64,000 nt of DNA from Ectobius pallidus (lineage: Eukaryota > Arthropoda > Insecta > Blattodea > Ectobiidae). Made by a program: the position numbers and the translations under genes. Under the pieces are notes generated by a model. It saw only the letters and a list, made by a program, of their open reading frames with translations. It was not told the origin of the DNA and made no database searches. Below are positions 1 to 12,178 of the stretch, piece after piece (positions within the stretch are counted from its first letter, which is position 1; every line of letters begins with the position of its first letter). The stretch is from assembly GCA_964059195.1 (NCBI GenBank), contig CAXKWD010000007.1, positions 62,062,705 to 62,126,704 of the forward strand. Direction: 5' to 3'.

Positions 1-1060
1 CTGGTTTACCATTCCCTCGGCTGCATGGGTAGTCTGATTCACTAAAATTGGCTAAGGATCCACTAAGGATGGCAACCAGCAGTTTTCTCGCTTATCCCAC
101 GTCCCCAAACCGACGCGAACAGACTACCCACGAAACTGTCCCTCTTGTTCAGGCATTTTCTTCGCCAGTACCTCACACTGTGAGCTCGGAGAAACAGGTG
201 GGCACGTTTGCACTTGAATGCAGGGTTCATAAAGCACATATATTATCCATCACAGCCTTGATGTTAATGCGTTGAACACTACAAATATAATTACACTGTA
301 ATTGTTCTTCTAATCCCAATCCATTTGCCAGTTTATACTCCGAAGAGAACGTGGATCATGACGTTTCATTCCTACAATGCATATTTTTTCATAGGTAATC
401 ATACGACATGGAACATAATAATCACTGCATATTAATGCCTTGAAGTATCCAGTAACGAGCTGAAGTTTATTAGATAAAATTGCATCTTTCCGACCGTCGC
501 AATATATTAACTTATAAGATAAACAACAGTCATTGGTCGATTGCTAAAGATTATTAGTCAATACCAAGTCCGCATCGCATGAATGGATTATTCTGAATAA
601 TCTGATTAGGAGAATAATAATTACGATAAACATAGATAGATTCGTGGCGGAGAAGCAGGATCGAATTTATCTCACGAAACTCATAATCTCGAGTGGGATT
701 TATTAAGAGTATTCCATGAATAAAATGTATCAGATTTTATAAATAATAACTAGGCCTACATTCTTACCCGCATTGTTTAAAATCATATCATCATTGTGCC
801 AGCTGTCAGATCATGACGTAGGCCTACTAAATGAAGAATAAAAAATGTTGCCGGATACTAACTAACCTGACAAGTAGCCTATCTTGTTTAGCGAATGTTT
901 CAATTCAGAAAGAACTTCTACTGCAGCTAGAAGAAAAGCAGCCATTGTGATTATATCACAGACAAGTTTGCAGCCTTAAAGGGCTACCGAAGGATTGTTT
1001 TGGTTTACAAGACATAGGTGAATTCCGTTATTAACATAAGCATGTGACATTTTTTTCTCT
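1..1060. other. No gene seen
   Basis: I see no coding region, RNA gene or clear repeat boundary. A 75-codon open frame at 48-275 has no recognisable motif and no coding support. Several 'taggcctac' motifs are scattered here, as in the rest of the window. Confidence 0.5.
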
Positions 1061-1697
1061 TCACCTAATTGTCCGGCCACGAGCCGCCACTGAGATTTAT
1101 ACATAGGCCTATGCCAGAAAAAAAAAACTTACTGTTCTGGGTGTGACTGAATTGTCCAGTACCGGTACGGTACTTTTACTATGAACATAGAAAAAGTAAA
1201 AACTCTGTTCTGTGGTTAATCAAAGAGACAAATAGAATTTTATTTTAGTTAAGGTGGAAGTTTCTGAAATGGAATACGTAAAGGTTTTAAATATTATTTA
1301 CATTTTTATAGATGAACGGAATTTTTGAAAATGTTCTCGGTGTGACAAAAAAAGGACAAGTGATAGTTAAATTCATCTTTGAAACTATTTATTGAAATAC
1401 TTTATTTGTTTACACATAGTCACTTTTTTATGTCTGTTTAACAATGTTTAATCAGAATTTTGCCTAAGAACCGAAAACAAGTTGACCTCTGTAATTAATC
1501 ATGGTAATTTTTGTGTTCTGACTTTGGGAACAATCACAGACATGCACTTATAAAAATGATCTTCTTTAATTGGCCAAATCCAAGGTTTTCCTGATGGTTG
1601 CATTAGAGCAATAGTTTATCATTCTCGTAGACAACTTCTCTCACTTCAACATAAAATTCCTTTTTAATGCCACAAACTTTACAAACTGCTTTTCCTA

Positions 1698-3985
1698 AAG
1701 ATGTAGATGTAGATGTAGATATCTCGTCCTGTAGATCCTGTGTTGAGCGGGGCTCAAGGATATAGGACACGTCAGATCAAAAAATACATGCATGTTATAA
1801 CAATAATATAGGTCTACAGAAACTGCAAGCTGCCAAATTTATCGAAGCTGGAAATATTCCTCCAAATTGTAGAAGGTGTGAGTTATTAAAAATTCCTTGA
1901 CAGCTGTTTTGAAATGTTTGCTCTTTCTTTGAATACATAATAATTTAATGTTGTTTGGGAGCTTGTTATATATCTGTACTGCAGAATAATACGCACCCTT
2001 CTGAAAGAGTTTTAACGAGTTATTTGGTCTGTGTAGATCATTCATGTTTCTGGTAGTACGTCCGTGTACACTAAAATTAGTTTGAAATTTATCAATATTA
2101 TTCACTACATAACACATAACAGAGTATATATACTCCCCTGTAAGAGTGAGGACTTTTAATTTTTCAAATAGCGGTTTACAAGATTCCCTTTTTTTCTTTC
2201 CACATATTATTCTTATTGCCCGCTTTTGTATTCTAAATATTTTCTCCCTATGGGTAGAGTTGCCCCAGAAAATGATCCCGTACCTCATTACCGAGTGAAA
2301 ATATGCAAAATATACCATAAGTAATGCATCCTGTTTTAATATATTATTCAAAATTCTTAAAGCAAAGCACGCTGAACTCAGTTTTGGACTTATCATTTCT
2401 ATGTGTGTCTTCCAGTCAAGATTTTGGTCAATTTGTAATCCTAAAAATTTTACATTGCTAATTTCTTGTATGATTTGTGTTCCATAATTAATTTCAAGAT
2501 TTGAGATACATCTGTTTTTTGTCCTAAATTGTATAAAATGGGTCTTATCAATATTAAGTGTCATTTTATTAGCTAGAAACCATGTGTTTAACTCGTGAAA
2601 AGCCTTTGTAGCTATTCGTGATAAATGTTCTTGTGACGTTCCTGTTACAAGTACACTAGTATCATCTGCAAAGAGCAATACCTTTGATTCGTCACTTAAG
2701 TTATAGGGCAAGTCATTAATGAAAATTAAAAAGAGCAAAGGTCCCAGTATTGATCCCTGAGGTACCCCATTCTTAACAATCCCTAGGTTAGATTCATTTC
2801 CATTTATTATTACCTTTTGAGTTCTATCAGAAAGATATGATTTGAACCACTTAAGTGTTAAATTATCGAACCCATAATGATCCAATTTTTGAAGTAATAT
2901 TTCATGATTTATACAGTCAAATGCTTTAGCTAAGTCGCAGAAAATTCCCAGAGCATATTTCTTTTTATCTAACGCTTCCAATATTTCTGTAGTAAGTTGA
3001 AATGTAGCATTCTCAGTGGACATGCCACTTCTAAATCCAAACTGAGATGAAGTAAGAATGTCATTCAAATTAAGATAGTGTATTATGCGGTTGTACATGA
3101 CTTTTTCAAAACACTTTTGAAAATGAGGTTAAGAGTGATATAGGTCTGTAATTTGATGGTAGATTTTTGTCATCTTTTTTAAAGAGGGGCTTAACAATAG
3201 CATGCTTCAGTCTTTCTGGAAATATTCCATTTTCTAATGAACAATTGCATATGTGACTAAGAGGTTTACTGAGTTCCGATGAGCAGCTTTGTAATAACTT
3301 ATTACTTATCTCATCCCATCCAGACGAGCTTTTACTTTTGAGAGACTTGATTATATTTTCAATTTCTATGTGGGAAGTCAGGTTCAATTGAAATCTATGG
3401 TTCCAAACTGTAGATTTTGTTAGTAGGTCTACTGCCTTAATGTTAATATTATTTATAGGAATACATTTCTCTGCAATATTTATAAAGTGACTATTAAAAG
3501 CATTTGTAATGTCTGATAAATTATCTAGTTTTATGTTTTGGTATATTAATGATGTACAATCATTGTTTCCCTTTGTTCTCCCTGTTTCTTTTTTTATTAT
3601 ATTCCATACAGTCTTAACTTTATTATTTGTTTTATTAATTACTTGTGAAAAATGCCTACTTTTTGCTTCTTTGATTACTTTCTTCAGTATGTTGCAATAC
3701 TTTTTATAGTATTCCTTATGAGTTTGGTTGTTACTGGTTCTATATTTTAGGTAGAGCTCTCTTGTTTGCACATGATATTTTAATACCAGCAGTTAACCAT
3801 GTGTTAATCCTTGAATTAGGTAAATTAGCAGTTTTCTTTTTTGGAAAATTTGCCTCAAAATGTCGTGACACTATGTTTAGGAATTCACTTAATTTACTAT
3901 CTACTTTGTCATAAGAGCGACTAGATTGATATAAGGACTCTTTTTTGGGAGTTAAGATAATATCAGATGACATAGATTTTTTCAC
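1698..3985 (-). mobile_element. Decayed non-LTR retrotransposon (LINE), 5'-truncated
   Basis: The minus strand reads from a pre-RT segment near 3985 through a reverse transcriptase to a stop at 1839, a short 3' UTR and a simple-repeat tail of (atctac) units at 1698-1721. No endonuclease domain is seen upstream, so the copy is 5'-truncated, as is usual for LINEs. The layout and motifs fit the Jockey/CR1 group; I cannot choose the clade by eye. No target-site duplication was identified. Confidence 0.85.
1839..3985 (-). pseudogene. LINE reverse transcriptase, frameshifted
   Basis: Three overlapping open segments in different frames (3985-3740, 3771-3106, 3098-1839) join into one LINE ORF2-like protein. 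The middle segment holds the early RT motifs (GWDEISNKLL, NYRPISLL). The last, 419 aa, holds the palm motifs: LAKAFDCINH, GVPQGSILGP, the catalytic FADD box, and the later KFLGLQID thumb motif. It would copy LINE RNA into DNA at the target site. At least two frameshifts (near 3750 and 3100) make this copy inactive. No initiator ATG is credible because the 5' end is missing. Confidence 0.85.
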
Positions 3986-4181
3986 TTTCTCTCTCTAGGC
4001 CTATCTCTTAGTCTTTTAAGCTGAAGGGCTTTATCATCACGGTTTATTGCCCTTTTGCTTCCAGTATTCTTTCTTTATCCCTCTGCCACTCTTTCCTTTA
4101 ATGTTCCTCATAAACATCTTCATTCTGCTTCATTTTGTCCCTGAATTTCTTTGTTTTTCTTTAGAACTCTTCTGTGATAAG

Positions 4182-5334
4182 TAGGGAGCGGATTCTTAGG
4201 TTTTTACCTATTTTTTTCCTTACTTCCAAAACAAAAAGCGCTCATACACTTTTTCTAATCATGTCCATAGGATTCACCCACATTAATTCTGTGGCACCTA
4301 AAAATACCTAAATGGGGTATAAAAACTTAAATATACCTAAACGGGATATAAAACCTAATATATCTAATTTAGGCTAGTTTTTTGTCTTTTCTGTTTGTCA
4401 GTTAAGAAATCGATATTTTGCGGGGAGAGAATAATTTTTGTCAGGTAGAAATTAATACCACCAGCATTTCATTCAACCCATTGTCGTCTAGGATGGACAG
4501 TATCAAGAGAGGAAAAGAGTACCGGCGTATTCCTTTTAAAATATTTGTACGAACAACCATTGTTGCCGTGTATGAACAAGGATATAGATTTCTGTGTTTT
4601 AAAGCGCTTGTTTTTTTGTTTGCATTTAGTACTTCCCTGTTATTAATACTGAGTGGTCACACTGTGAGTTTTAAGAAGATGTGTTAATTTTGCCGAAACA
4701 AATGAAATCGAGTTTATTACGGCAGTGGATTGGCAACGATCTGAATTTTATTACAGATGGCAAAGTCATATTTTGCCAGAAACACATATTATTAACTTTC
4801 TAGAAAAGGAGGAAGTTTTCGTCCCTAGTTGATCTGTTGTGCGGTTAGCATGCGTAACAACCGAAAAAAGGAAAATAATCAGTTTCACATTATCCACATC
4901 CACATCCAACCAATCACTAAATTAGAAGCATCGGATTCGAATCCTGAGAAGGGTAGTGTCTAGATACAGTATTAACTATTAACTAAGAGATAACAGGAAG
5001 AACTTCACGATTGAGAATCTTGAAAGATATTTAGTGATATATTGTAACCAGGAAATGGGAAAATCTTATTTTCACTGCTTCTTTTTATTGTTTATGCTTT
5101 CTTTCTTCAATTGTATAACATAGTCTTAAAGCAAGTTTACACAAATTTAAGTCAGTTTTGTTAAGTTAAACTTTACAAGTATTATGTATTCAATCCTATG
5201 TAGCACATTCAAATTCATTAAACCAATTATTCTACCCGAAAACGATATTTTGGACAAAAAACCTAAAAAAAAACTATTTCACCAAATGGAAAACCTAAAA
5301 CAGTGTTTTTAAAAACCTAAAAATCCGGTCCCTA
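4182..5334. mobile_element. Nonautonomous hAT-type element, TSD gtgataag
   Basis: The ends are inverted repeats: tagggagcggattcttaggt on the left, and on the right the complement of tagggaccggatttttaggt. They are flanked by a perfect 8-bp duplication gtgataag (4174-4181 and 5335-5342). An 8-bp duplication with short inverted repeats is the hAT signature. The 1153-bp interior has no transposase and contains several 'aaaaacctaaa' runs near both ends. It lies just upstream of the truncated LINE. Confidence 0.85.
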
Positions 5335-5951
5335 GTGATAAGATATAAAAATACTGTACCGGTAATTAGAAGTGGAGAGCCAAGCAACCGATAGGCTATA
5401 TTGGAGATGTCACACCCAGAACACATTTTTAAGCTAGTTGCATTGCAGATATTAAAAAAAGTTGTAGAGCATGTGTTTAACCTCACTTCTGGGAATCAAT
5501 AACATGCTGTCATACATATATCCACTATTAAACAAACTTTTACATGTGTTTGTGTTCTGGGCGTGACAGAAAACACTAATGTTATTTTGACTAATAGGAA
5601 ATGTAGATACTTACTTTTCCGAAATATAGGCCTAATCACTTGAATAACACAAGAGAAGTAGTATCTTCAAGATAACACAACAATAAAAAAAGTCAGTCGT
5701 TAGTTCTGCTGATCTCAGAGTTGTCAACTTATGTGTGAATCCACCAGTTTAATTTTAATAGGCCTATATAAGTTCAAGTTTGGAAGTTGATTACACCACA
5801 AAATCAAGTGCATTTCAAATTTGCACATTAATTTAATAATCAGTAATTAACAATCTTTATTTTGATAGGCTATGGAGTTTCCTATAAATTTGTGCAATTT
5901 ATTTTTCAAACCTTGAGGGTCACTTCACATGAAATGACCCTTATATTCTTC
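5335..5951. other. No gene seen
   Basis: AT-rich sequence with no supported coding region. It contains two of the 'gttctgggtgtgac'-type motifs (about 5405 and 5548). Confidence 0.5.
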
Positions 5952-6227
5952 ACTAGCTGGTGCCTGCAGCTTCGGTCATGGTAATTAATTCAAAAATGAA
6001 AAATTAAGAGCTAAATAATTAAAATATTATATTTATTAACACCTAGGCTACATGTGAATCATTCATAAACTAAAAAATTAATAATTATAATAAAACAGCT
6101 AAAAATCTGACTTCGATGTGCTTTCAGCCACCCTTCAATCCATTTGTGTTTAAAATTTCAGATCTCTGCAGTAGATTTTGCTGGGTTGAGCACAGACAGA
6201 CAAACATTTCCTCTCCTTATTGTAGAT
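5952..6227 (+). mobile_element. Short RTE-type retroelement, diverged copy
   Basis: It starts actagctggtgcctgcagct and ends after cacagacagacaaacatttc...tgtagat. The same plan (actagc start, GC-rich 'gcggcttcgc' box, 'attatatttattaacacc' segment, cagacagac near the end, tagat terminus) recurs at 10172-10857 and 34042-36266. This pattern is typical of RTE-derived short retroelements in arthropods. This is the most diverged of the three copies. Confidence 0.65.
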
Positions 6228-6625
6228 AATTTTCCTCATCCTTTAACTTCTGTCTTTGCCTTTTAATTTTTTCTGCTGCTGAAAAATAATCCAAAAGTTA
6301 CAAATTAAAAATTCAAATGAAAAGTACTTATGGGGACAATGTTACCTATAAATTAGGTATCAGCCTGCCTGCTGTATTTATGAAAGGCTAGTTGTATTTT
6401 CTACTTATAAGTTAAGTTTGTATTTGGAATGCATTAATGGTAACTCATGTTATGCAATTTGAAAATAAAATTACGACTTCTAGGTTATGCATGGAAACTC
6501 AAATCAATGCTAGTGTTTTTTTAATCAGCGAGTATGAAATGAAATTAATTTTTTGTTTCTATAAACTAAATGTGAAAACCTTAATAACAACTTTTCAATA
6601 TTTCTGGTAACTCATGTTACAAAGT

Positions 6626-7353
6626 GGGTCATTCCATATCAAATCAACCAATAAAAATATAATTTTTAACCTTGAGGTTTTCAAAATGGCTCATATTCAG
6701 TGATTGTGTTCTGTTCATCACTATGACCAAAAGTACAAAGTTTTAATTTTTTTCGACCTTTCGTTTTGGAGTTATACATTTTTGAAAAATTACAGAATGA
6801 CAGTTTTCAAGAACGTTTTGACATATTAAAAAGCATGTAACTCAAAAACGGTTTGTCCAAGAAAGCTAAAATTTGTACCATTCTTTTTAGAATTACAAGG
6901 GCTTTAATTTGACATGTAACTTGACTGTATCACATCACTGTATATTTCTTCCAAAAACTCAAAAGAAAATTTTTATCAAAAACTTAAAATCGGAATTTTT
7001 AATTTTTATAAAAAAAAAATTAATTATTTTATTCCAAACCTTTTTAGTAAGTTGTGTACAAATTTTCATGATGGCATTTTCATGGTTTCATACTAAAATT
7101 AATTTTTATATGAATTGAGGCATATAGAAATTCTGGTAAATTCATTCATTGTTATCCTATTAAAAATTAATCATACTGTTGTAATTAAACTTACTCTAAT
7201 ACCAATTTACTTTTTTAGGGCCTATACCCTAAAAGTTTATTTGATAAAAGTTAGGTCTATATAATAGGATGATGATGGTCCATATGGTAAAATAACAACT
7301 GGAACTAACAAGAGTTACTGAATCAGTGACACGTTTTCTTTCCTCCTGTTGAA
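6626..7353. repeat. Left long terminal inverted repeat
   Basis: This pairs with 8686-9409. Both arms share, for example, the ccatatggtaaaataacaac block and the terminal gggtcattcc. Small indels and substitutions show some age. Confidence 0.85.
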
Positions 7354-7450
7354 ACTTGCAACCCCTCAGTCAGCAGTTCTTTCTCACAACAGTCAACATT
7401 ACTTATAAACAGTGGATTACTGTAGACAGGTGTAATTTAAAAAAACAGTT

Positions 7451-8608
7451 GATGAGTTCGTCCAAGAATTTTGCAGTCAATTAAGTAATCTTTAAAAAAA
7501 TGATTTAATTGCAAAACAACAATCATTTTTCTTCTCTGAAACAAAATCCTCATTGGAAGAAAATGAAGCTGTAGTAACTTGTGATTTTGCCGAAAATTAT
7601 TCATTTGTTCTACAAGATGAGGCTCAAGGGTTTCATTGGAACAATTCTATGGCTACTGTGCACCCTCTTGTAATATATTTCAAGGAAAGAAATCAAGAAA
7701 CAGGAAAACAGGAGCTAGTTAACTGGAGCTTTGTATTTATATCAGATTGCCTAGCATACAATACTGTTCTTGTTCATGCTTTCCAGACAAAATTAATGCT
7801 ATATCTAAGAAATTATCTACCAAACTTGAGAAAGCTGTACTATTTTTCAGACGGTTCAGCTGCGCAATACAAAAATCGTAAGAATTTTCTGAACCTTTGC
7901 TATCACAAAGAGGACTTTGATGGACTTGAAGCTGAGTGGCATTTTTATGCTACATCACATGGAAAGGGAGTTTGTGATGGAGTAGGGTGTACAATCAAAA
8001 GGCTTGCCGCCAAAGCCAGCCTCCAAAATCCATTAGAAAATCAAATTTTAACACCTTTTCAGCTTTTTCAGTGGGGTGTGCAACATTTACTATCCATCAC
8101 ATTTTTCTGCACAACTAATGAAGAGTAGGCCTATTCTGATGAAGAAAAAGTTCAGAAATCAAGGTTTGAAGAAGCTGTGGCAATCTCGGGGACCCAGAAA
8201 TTTCATGCCTTCATTCCTCTAGACCTAAATAGGGTAAAATCCAAAGTATACTCATTTTCTGATTATTCAGAAACACATAGAGTACAGATCAGCCCTGGTG
8301 ATAAAGACATTCCATTTGAAGATGATGTGGGTTTTGTTGCTTGTGCTTATGATAAAGAGTGGTGGTTGGTGCATGTTGACTCAAAAGATGATGTTGAAAA
8401 GGAAATTCATGTTTCCTTTCTTCATCCAAAAGGACCATCACCATCATTCACATATCCTAGGAGAAAAGATACCCTAGCAGTGCCAATGAACTATGTTTTG
8501 TACAAACTAAATCCAACCACAGCAACAGGTAGAACCTACCAAGTTCCAGCGGAGGAGATGGCCAAAGCAACACAAGTTTTGGCAAAGAAGAAAAACCTCC
8601 TCTACTGA
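7451..8608 (+). pseudogene. DDE-like transposase, C-terminal half, two stops
   Basis: One frame runs through 7451-8608, broken by TAA at 7493 and TAG at 8126. Visible motifs, in order: TCDFAENYSF, then YFSDGSAAQYKN, then HFYATSHGKGVCDGVG. These are three conserved acidic blocks (D..E, SDG, HGKG.xDGxG) that look like a DDE/D catalytic core. After the second stop comes a tail with VACAYDKEWWLVHV, FLHPKGP and FTYPRRKDTLAVP, a pattern seen at the C-terminus of several insect transposases. The N-terminal half (DNA binding) is missing, so this copy cannot act on its own. The same core recurs at 37140-37740. No usable ATG is present. Confidence 0.75.
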
Positions 8609-8685
8609 TTTAGAGTGTAATGAAAATTGTTCCATGATTTAAAGTAAGTTTAACTGTCTTGTAATAAAATAGATAAGATATCAAT

Positions 8686-9409
8686 TTTCAACAGGAGGAA
8701 AGAAACGTGTCACTGATTCAGTAAGGCCTGTTGGTTCCAGTTGTTATTTTACCATATGGACCATCATCATCATCCTATTACATAGACCTAACTTTTTTCA
8801 AACAAACTTTTAGGATACAGACCCTAATGTAAAAAAGTAAATTAGTATTAGAGTAAGTTTAATTACAACAGTATGATTAATTTTTAATAGAATAACAATG
8901 AATGAATTTACCAGAATTTCTATATGCCTCAATTCATATAAAAATTAATTTTAGTATGAAACCATGAAAATGCCATCATGAAAATTTGTACACAACTTAC
9001 TAAAGAAGTTTGGAATAAAATATATTTTTTTCATAAAAATTAAAAATTCCGATTTTAAGTTTTTGATATTTTTTTTTTTAGTTTTTGGAAAAAATATACA
9101 GTGATGTGATACAGTCAAGTTACATGTCAAATTAAAGCCCTTGTAATTCTAAAAAGAATGGTACAAATTTGAGCTTTCTGGGACCAACCGTTTTTGAGTT
9201 ACCTTACATGCTTTTTAATATCTCAAAACGTTCCTAAAACCTGTCATTATGTAATTTTTCAAAAATGTTTATCTCAAAAACTATAAGTCCAAAAAAGGTA
9301 AAAATCTACAGTTTGTACCTACTCAGCTAATACTACCTCATATTAAAAATTCTTAACAATCTGATGACGTGATGTTTGGACCATTGGTTGATTTGGTGTG
9401 GAATGACCC
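8686..9409. repeat. Right long terminal inverted repeat
   Basis: Inverted partner of 6626-7353. It starts just after the transposase remnant with tttcaacaggaggaaa and ends ggaatgaccc next to the aagt duplication. Confidence 0.85.
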
Positions 9410-9687
9410 AAGTGCTGTACTTACTTTTGAAGTCTTAACATTAGTTACAATTATAAATTGACTGTAATATGTTCATCCAATGGAAAGACATTTTGTCCTG
9501 ATACTAACAGTCCGGATACTAACGCACATGCGGTTACAATTACTAGTATTACAAAATATTAAAATTAAAAATCCATAAAACAAAATATACCAACTGAGTC
9601 TTGAATAGTGTATGATTCAACTGCTTTAAGCAAAATTTGAATACATGCATAGGTCTAATATAAGAAATAATTATAACTTGTATAATA

Positions 9688-10171
9688 CCTACCCTCTCCA
9701 AAGCTCTTGAAAACATTATACACTTACAGCTGAGTGATTATCTTAATAAAAATTACCTCCTAGACCGCTATCAGTCCGGTTTTAAACCAGGGCATAGTAC
9801 GAGCACAGCGCTACTCACTATTTTTGGAAGACATAGCCTATGCCACGCTTGTGACGAGAGGAAACTGACAATACTTGTCTTACTCAACATGACCAAAGCA
9901 TTTGACTCCGTAGACACTGACATTCTTACAGCTAAACTCAAGAAATTAAACCTATCAGACAGTGTTGTCCTGTGGTTTTGCTCCTATCTAAGCGAGCGTC
10001 AGCACTGTGTTGTTTCTAATAATCGTTCTTCATCATGGCGTCTCGTAAGGACAGGAGTCCCACGGGAAGCATTCTCGGACCATTACTATTCTCTTTATAG
10101 CCTTTACGTTTCAAACTCTTTATGGCACAGCAAATACCACCTGTATGCTGACGACTTACAATTATACATAC
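9688..10171 (+). pseudogene. LINE reverse transcriptase fragment 1
   Basis: This encodes RT motifs: LSKALENIIH, then YQSGFKPGHST, then NMTKAFDSVD, then the catalytic YADD box just before the RTE-type insertion. The usual GVPQGSILGP motif is disrupted by a frameshift (VPREAFSDHY). With no 5' region and a disrupted frame, it is dead. Confidence 0.8.
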
Positions 10172-10857
10172 ACTAGCATGTGCCCGCGGCTTCGCCCGCG
10201 ATAATTATTTTAAAAATTAAAAATTAAGAGCATAATAGTTATATCGTTATATTTATTAACACCTAAATCACGTGGACTACATACCACGATTAGATAGCGT
10301 CGCCTGGTAAAAGCGACCTCAGATTCGAGTTTTTTGGCCCAGAAAACCCCTGTATAGTGAGTTTCGTCCAAATCGAATGTTTGACCATATTTAGGCCTAT
10401 ATTGAATATCCCTCTTCCGTCTATGTTGAAAATTTCATACGTCTGCGGGCCTTGATATTCTAAACAAATGAATCGTCCAGGATGGACTTACAAAATCAAG
10501 CGATCGCCCGCGATAATTATTTCAAAAATTAAGAATTAAGAGCATAATAGTTAAATCATTATATTTATTAACACCTAAATCACGTGGACTACATACCCCA
10601 ATTAGATAGCGTCGCCTGGTAAAAGCGACCTCAGATTCGAGGTCCTTGGCCCAGAAAACCCCTGTATAGTGAGTTTCGTCCAAATCAAACGTTTGACCAT
10701 ATTTAGGCCTATATTGATTATCCCACTTATAATAATAATAAAAATAATAATAATAATAATCCTCTTCGGGATTTGGTTGAAAATTTCATATGTATGCGTG
10801 CCTTGACATTAAAAACAAATGACAGACAGACAGACACTTCCTTTTATTAATATAGAT
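10172..10857 (+). mobile_element. Short RTE-type retroelement inside the LINE
   Basis: It starts actagcatgtgcccgcggct and ends gacagacagacagacacttc...tatagat. Its first ~320 bp is repeated imperfectly within the element (second copy from about 10503). A (taa) microsatellite lies at 10730-10760. It interrupts the LINE right after the YADD box. It has no coding capacity. Confidence 0.75.
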
Positions 10858-11109
10858 TCCCATATTAGCAACATGAACGATGCAATAGCAAACATGAACG
10901 AAGAAATCTTACATGAACGAAGACCTTGACGCAATTGACAGATGGACACAAAAATTGGGACTAAAACTGAATCCAGTGAAGTCACAGGCAATAGTTGTGG
11001 GGCAACAGCGTCTCTGAAACAAACTTGATGAAAATAATACTCCACAAATCAATATCAGAAATTCAGTCATCCCATTCAGCGATTCCGTTAAAAATCTTGG
11101 GGTTCTTAT
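10858..11109 (+). pseudogene. LINE reverse transcriptase fragment 2
   Basis: Continues the RT downstream of the palm: DLDAIDRWTQKLGLKLNP, KSQAIVVG, then FSDSVKNLGVLI, ending at the hAT insertion. It carries a small internal duplication of 'catgaacgaagaa' and an internal stop. Confidence 0.75.
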
Positions 11110-11336
11110 CAGGGTTGTAAAAAAGCCGGCTAAAATTGAAAAAGACCTGACCAGCGGTTTTTTTCAATTTTAGCCGGTTAAAATCATGATTTTAGCCGGC
11201 TAAAATCAATTTTTCCTGGTTGGGGCAGGTGGGAGTGGGTTGAAATTTTGAAAAAATTATATTTAGGGCCCTGTGGGGTTTAGAGGGAAACTTAGTATGC
11301 ATAAATTAGACACCAATGATTCAGTGGTTGTAGGGG

Positions 11337-11721
11337 CATAGGCGTAGCGAGGGGGGGGTTTTGGGGGTTTGAACCCCCCCCATTGAATAAAAAATGGAAA
11401 ATTGTATAATTTTTTTAAGTCTGCCCATAAATTGCTTAATACAAGTATAAAGCGTGGGAAGCTTAAAACTCGTTATTTTGCGTCTTAATTTTTAAAATTT
11501 TCCGGGGAAGGACCCCCGGAAGCTTAAAACTTGTTATTTTGCATCTTAATTTTTAAAATTTTCCGTGAGAGAACCCCCGGAAGCTTAAAACTCGTTATTT
11601 TGCATCTTAATTTTTAAAATTTTCCGGGGGAGGGCCCCCGGACCAACCCTCTCCTTCCATACTCGCCAGACCCCGCGGATGTTATAACCCCCCCCATATG
11701 GTCGGCCTGGCTACGCCTATG
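11337..11721. mobile_element. Nested hAT-type MITE (TSD tgtRgggg)
   Basis: Inverted ends cataggcgtagc / gctacgcctatg enclose three ~60-bp tandem units, each with 'agcttaaaact' and 'ttaaaattttccgg'. The flanks tgtagggg (11329-11336) and tgtggggg (11722-11729) match at 7 of 8 positions, fitting an 8-bp duplication. Its copy sits at 23121-23505 in the other arm. Confidence 0.75.
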
Positions 11722-12178
11722 TGTGGGGGTGAGGGTGGAAATTAAAATTTTTTAAAACCATGTTTGTGGGGTATCGTTGAAAAGCTCTTGATGAGTAATC
11801 TCTAAATCAACAACTAGTTTCTCAATAGCGCTCATATAAGGAGAGATTTGAATTTTTGAAAGTCAAAAACACTTTAAAATATACCTCAGCCAATAGGCAT
11901 GCCGAAATGAATTCATGAGGACCAACTGAGGCTAAAATTACCAATGAAATAAAGTTTGGAATATTAAAAATAATAGTTAAATATCTTTAGAACAACAATC
12001 CTTGGCCAAATTAAAAATGAAATAATAAAAGATATCAATTAATACATAATTAACAACTCTCTTTTTATAAAAAAATATTTCAGTTTTTATTCTACACTTA
12101 CCCCAATAAATTCATAAAAAGCACTATGAAATCTACCTCAGCCTGTGCCCTGTAGGCCTACCTAAAGGGAATTTTTAT

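Larger units (their letters stand above)
1131..5563. repeat. Dispersed 'ttctgggtgtgac' motif, possible decayed transposon
   Basis: A 13-bp motif recurs at about 1136 (gttctgggtgtgactg), 1335 (variant ttctcggtgtgac), 5405-5420 (reverse complement) and 5548 (variant ttctgggcgtgac). A LINE and a hAT element lie between the copies. Dispersed short repeats of this kind occur near transposon ends as transposase-binding sites, so the flanks may be the remains of one older element. No terminal inverted repeat was found, so this is inference. Confidence 0.3.
6626..9409 (+). mobile_element. Long-TIR DNA transposon relic, TSD AAGT (Sola-like?)
   Basis: It begins gggtcattccatatcaaatc and ends with the inverted equivalent (ggaatgaccc). 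The flanks are a 4-bp duplication aagt (6622-6625 and 9410-9413). The inverted repeats are very long: 6626-7353 pairs with 8686-9409 at high identity. The 1.3-kb interior holds only the C-terminal part of a transposase. Four-bp duplications are characteristic of the Sola superfamily; the assignment is inference. It resembles the element at 36434-38620 in terminal sequence (GGG..ATTCC), duplication length and transposase motifs. Confidence 0.85.

Noticed and set aside
48..275. 75-codon open frame at the window start
   Set aside because: No motif, no splice or codon evidence; random frame most likely.
8177..8608. A separate gene downstream of 7553-8128
   Set aside because: Same frame, separated by one TAG; it is the C-terminal tail of one transposase.
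849..9520. 'ggatactaac' at 849 and near 9500-9515 as a shared motif
   Set aside because: Only three short matches, far apart, with no link to element ends; too likely by chance.
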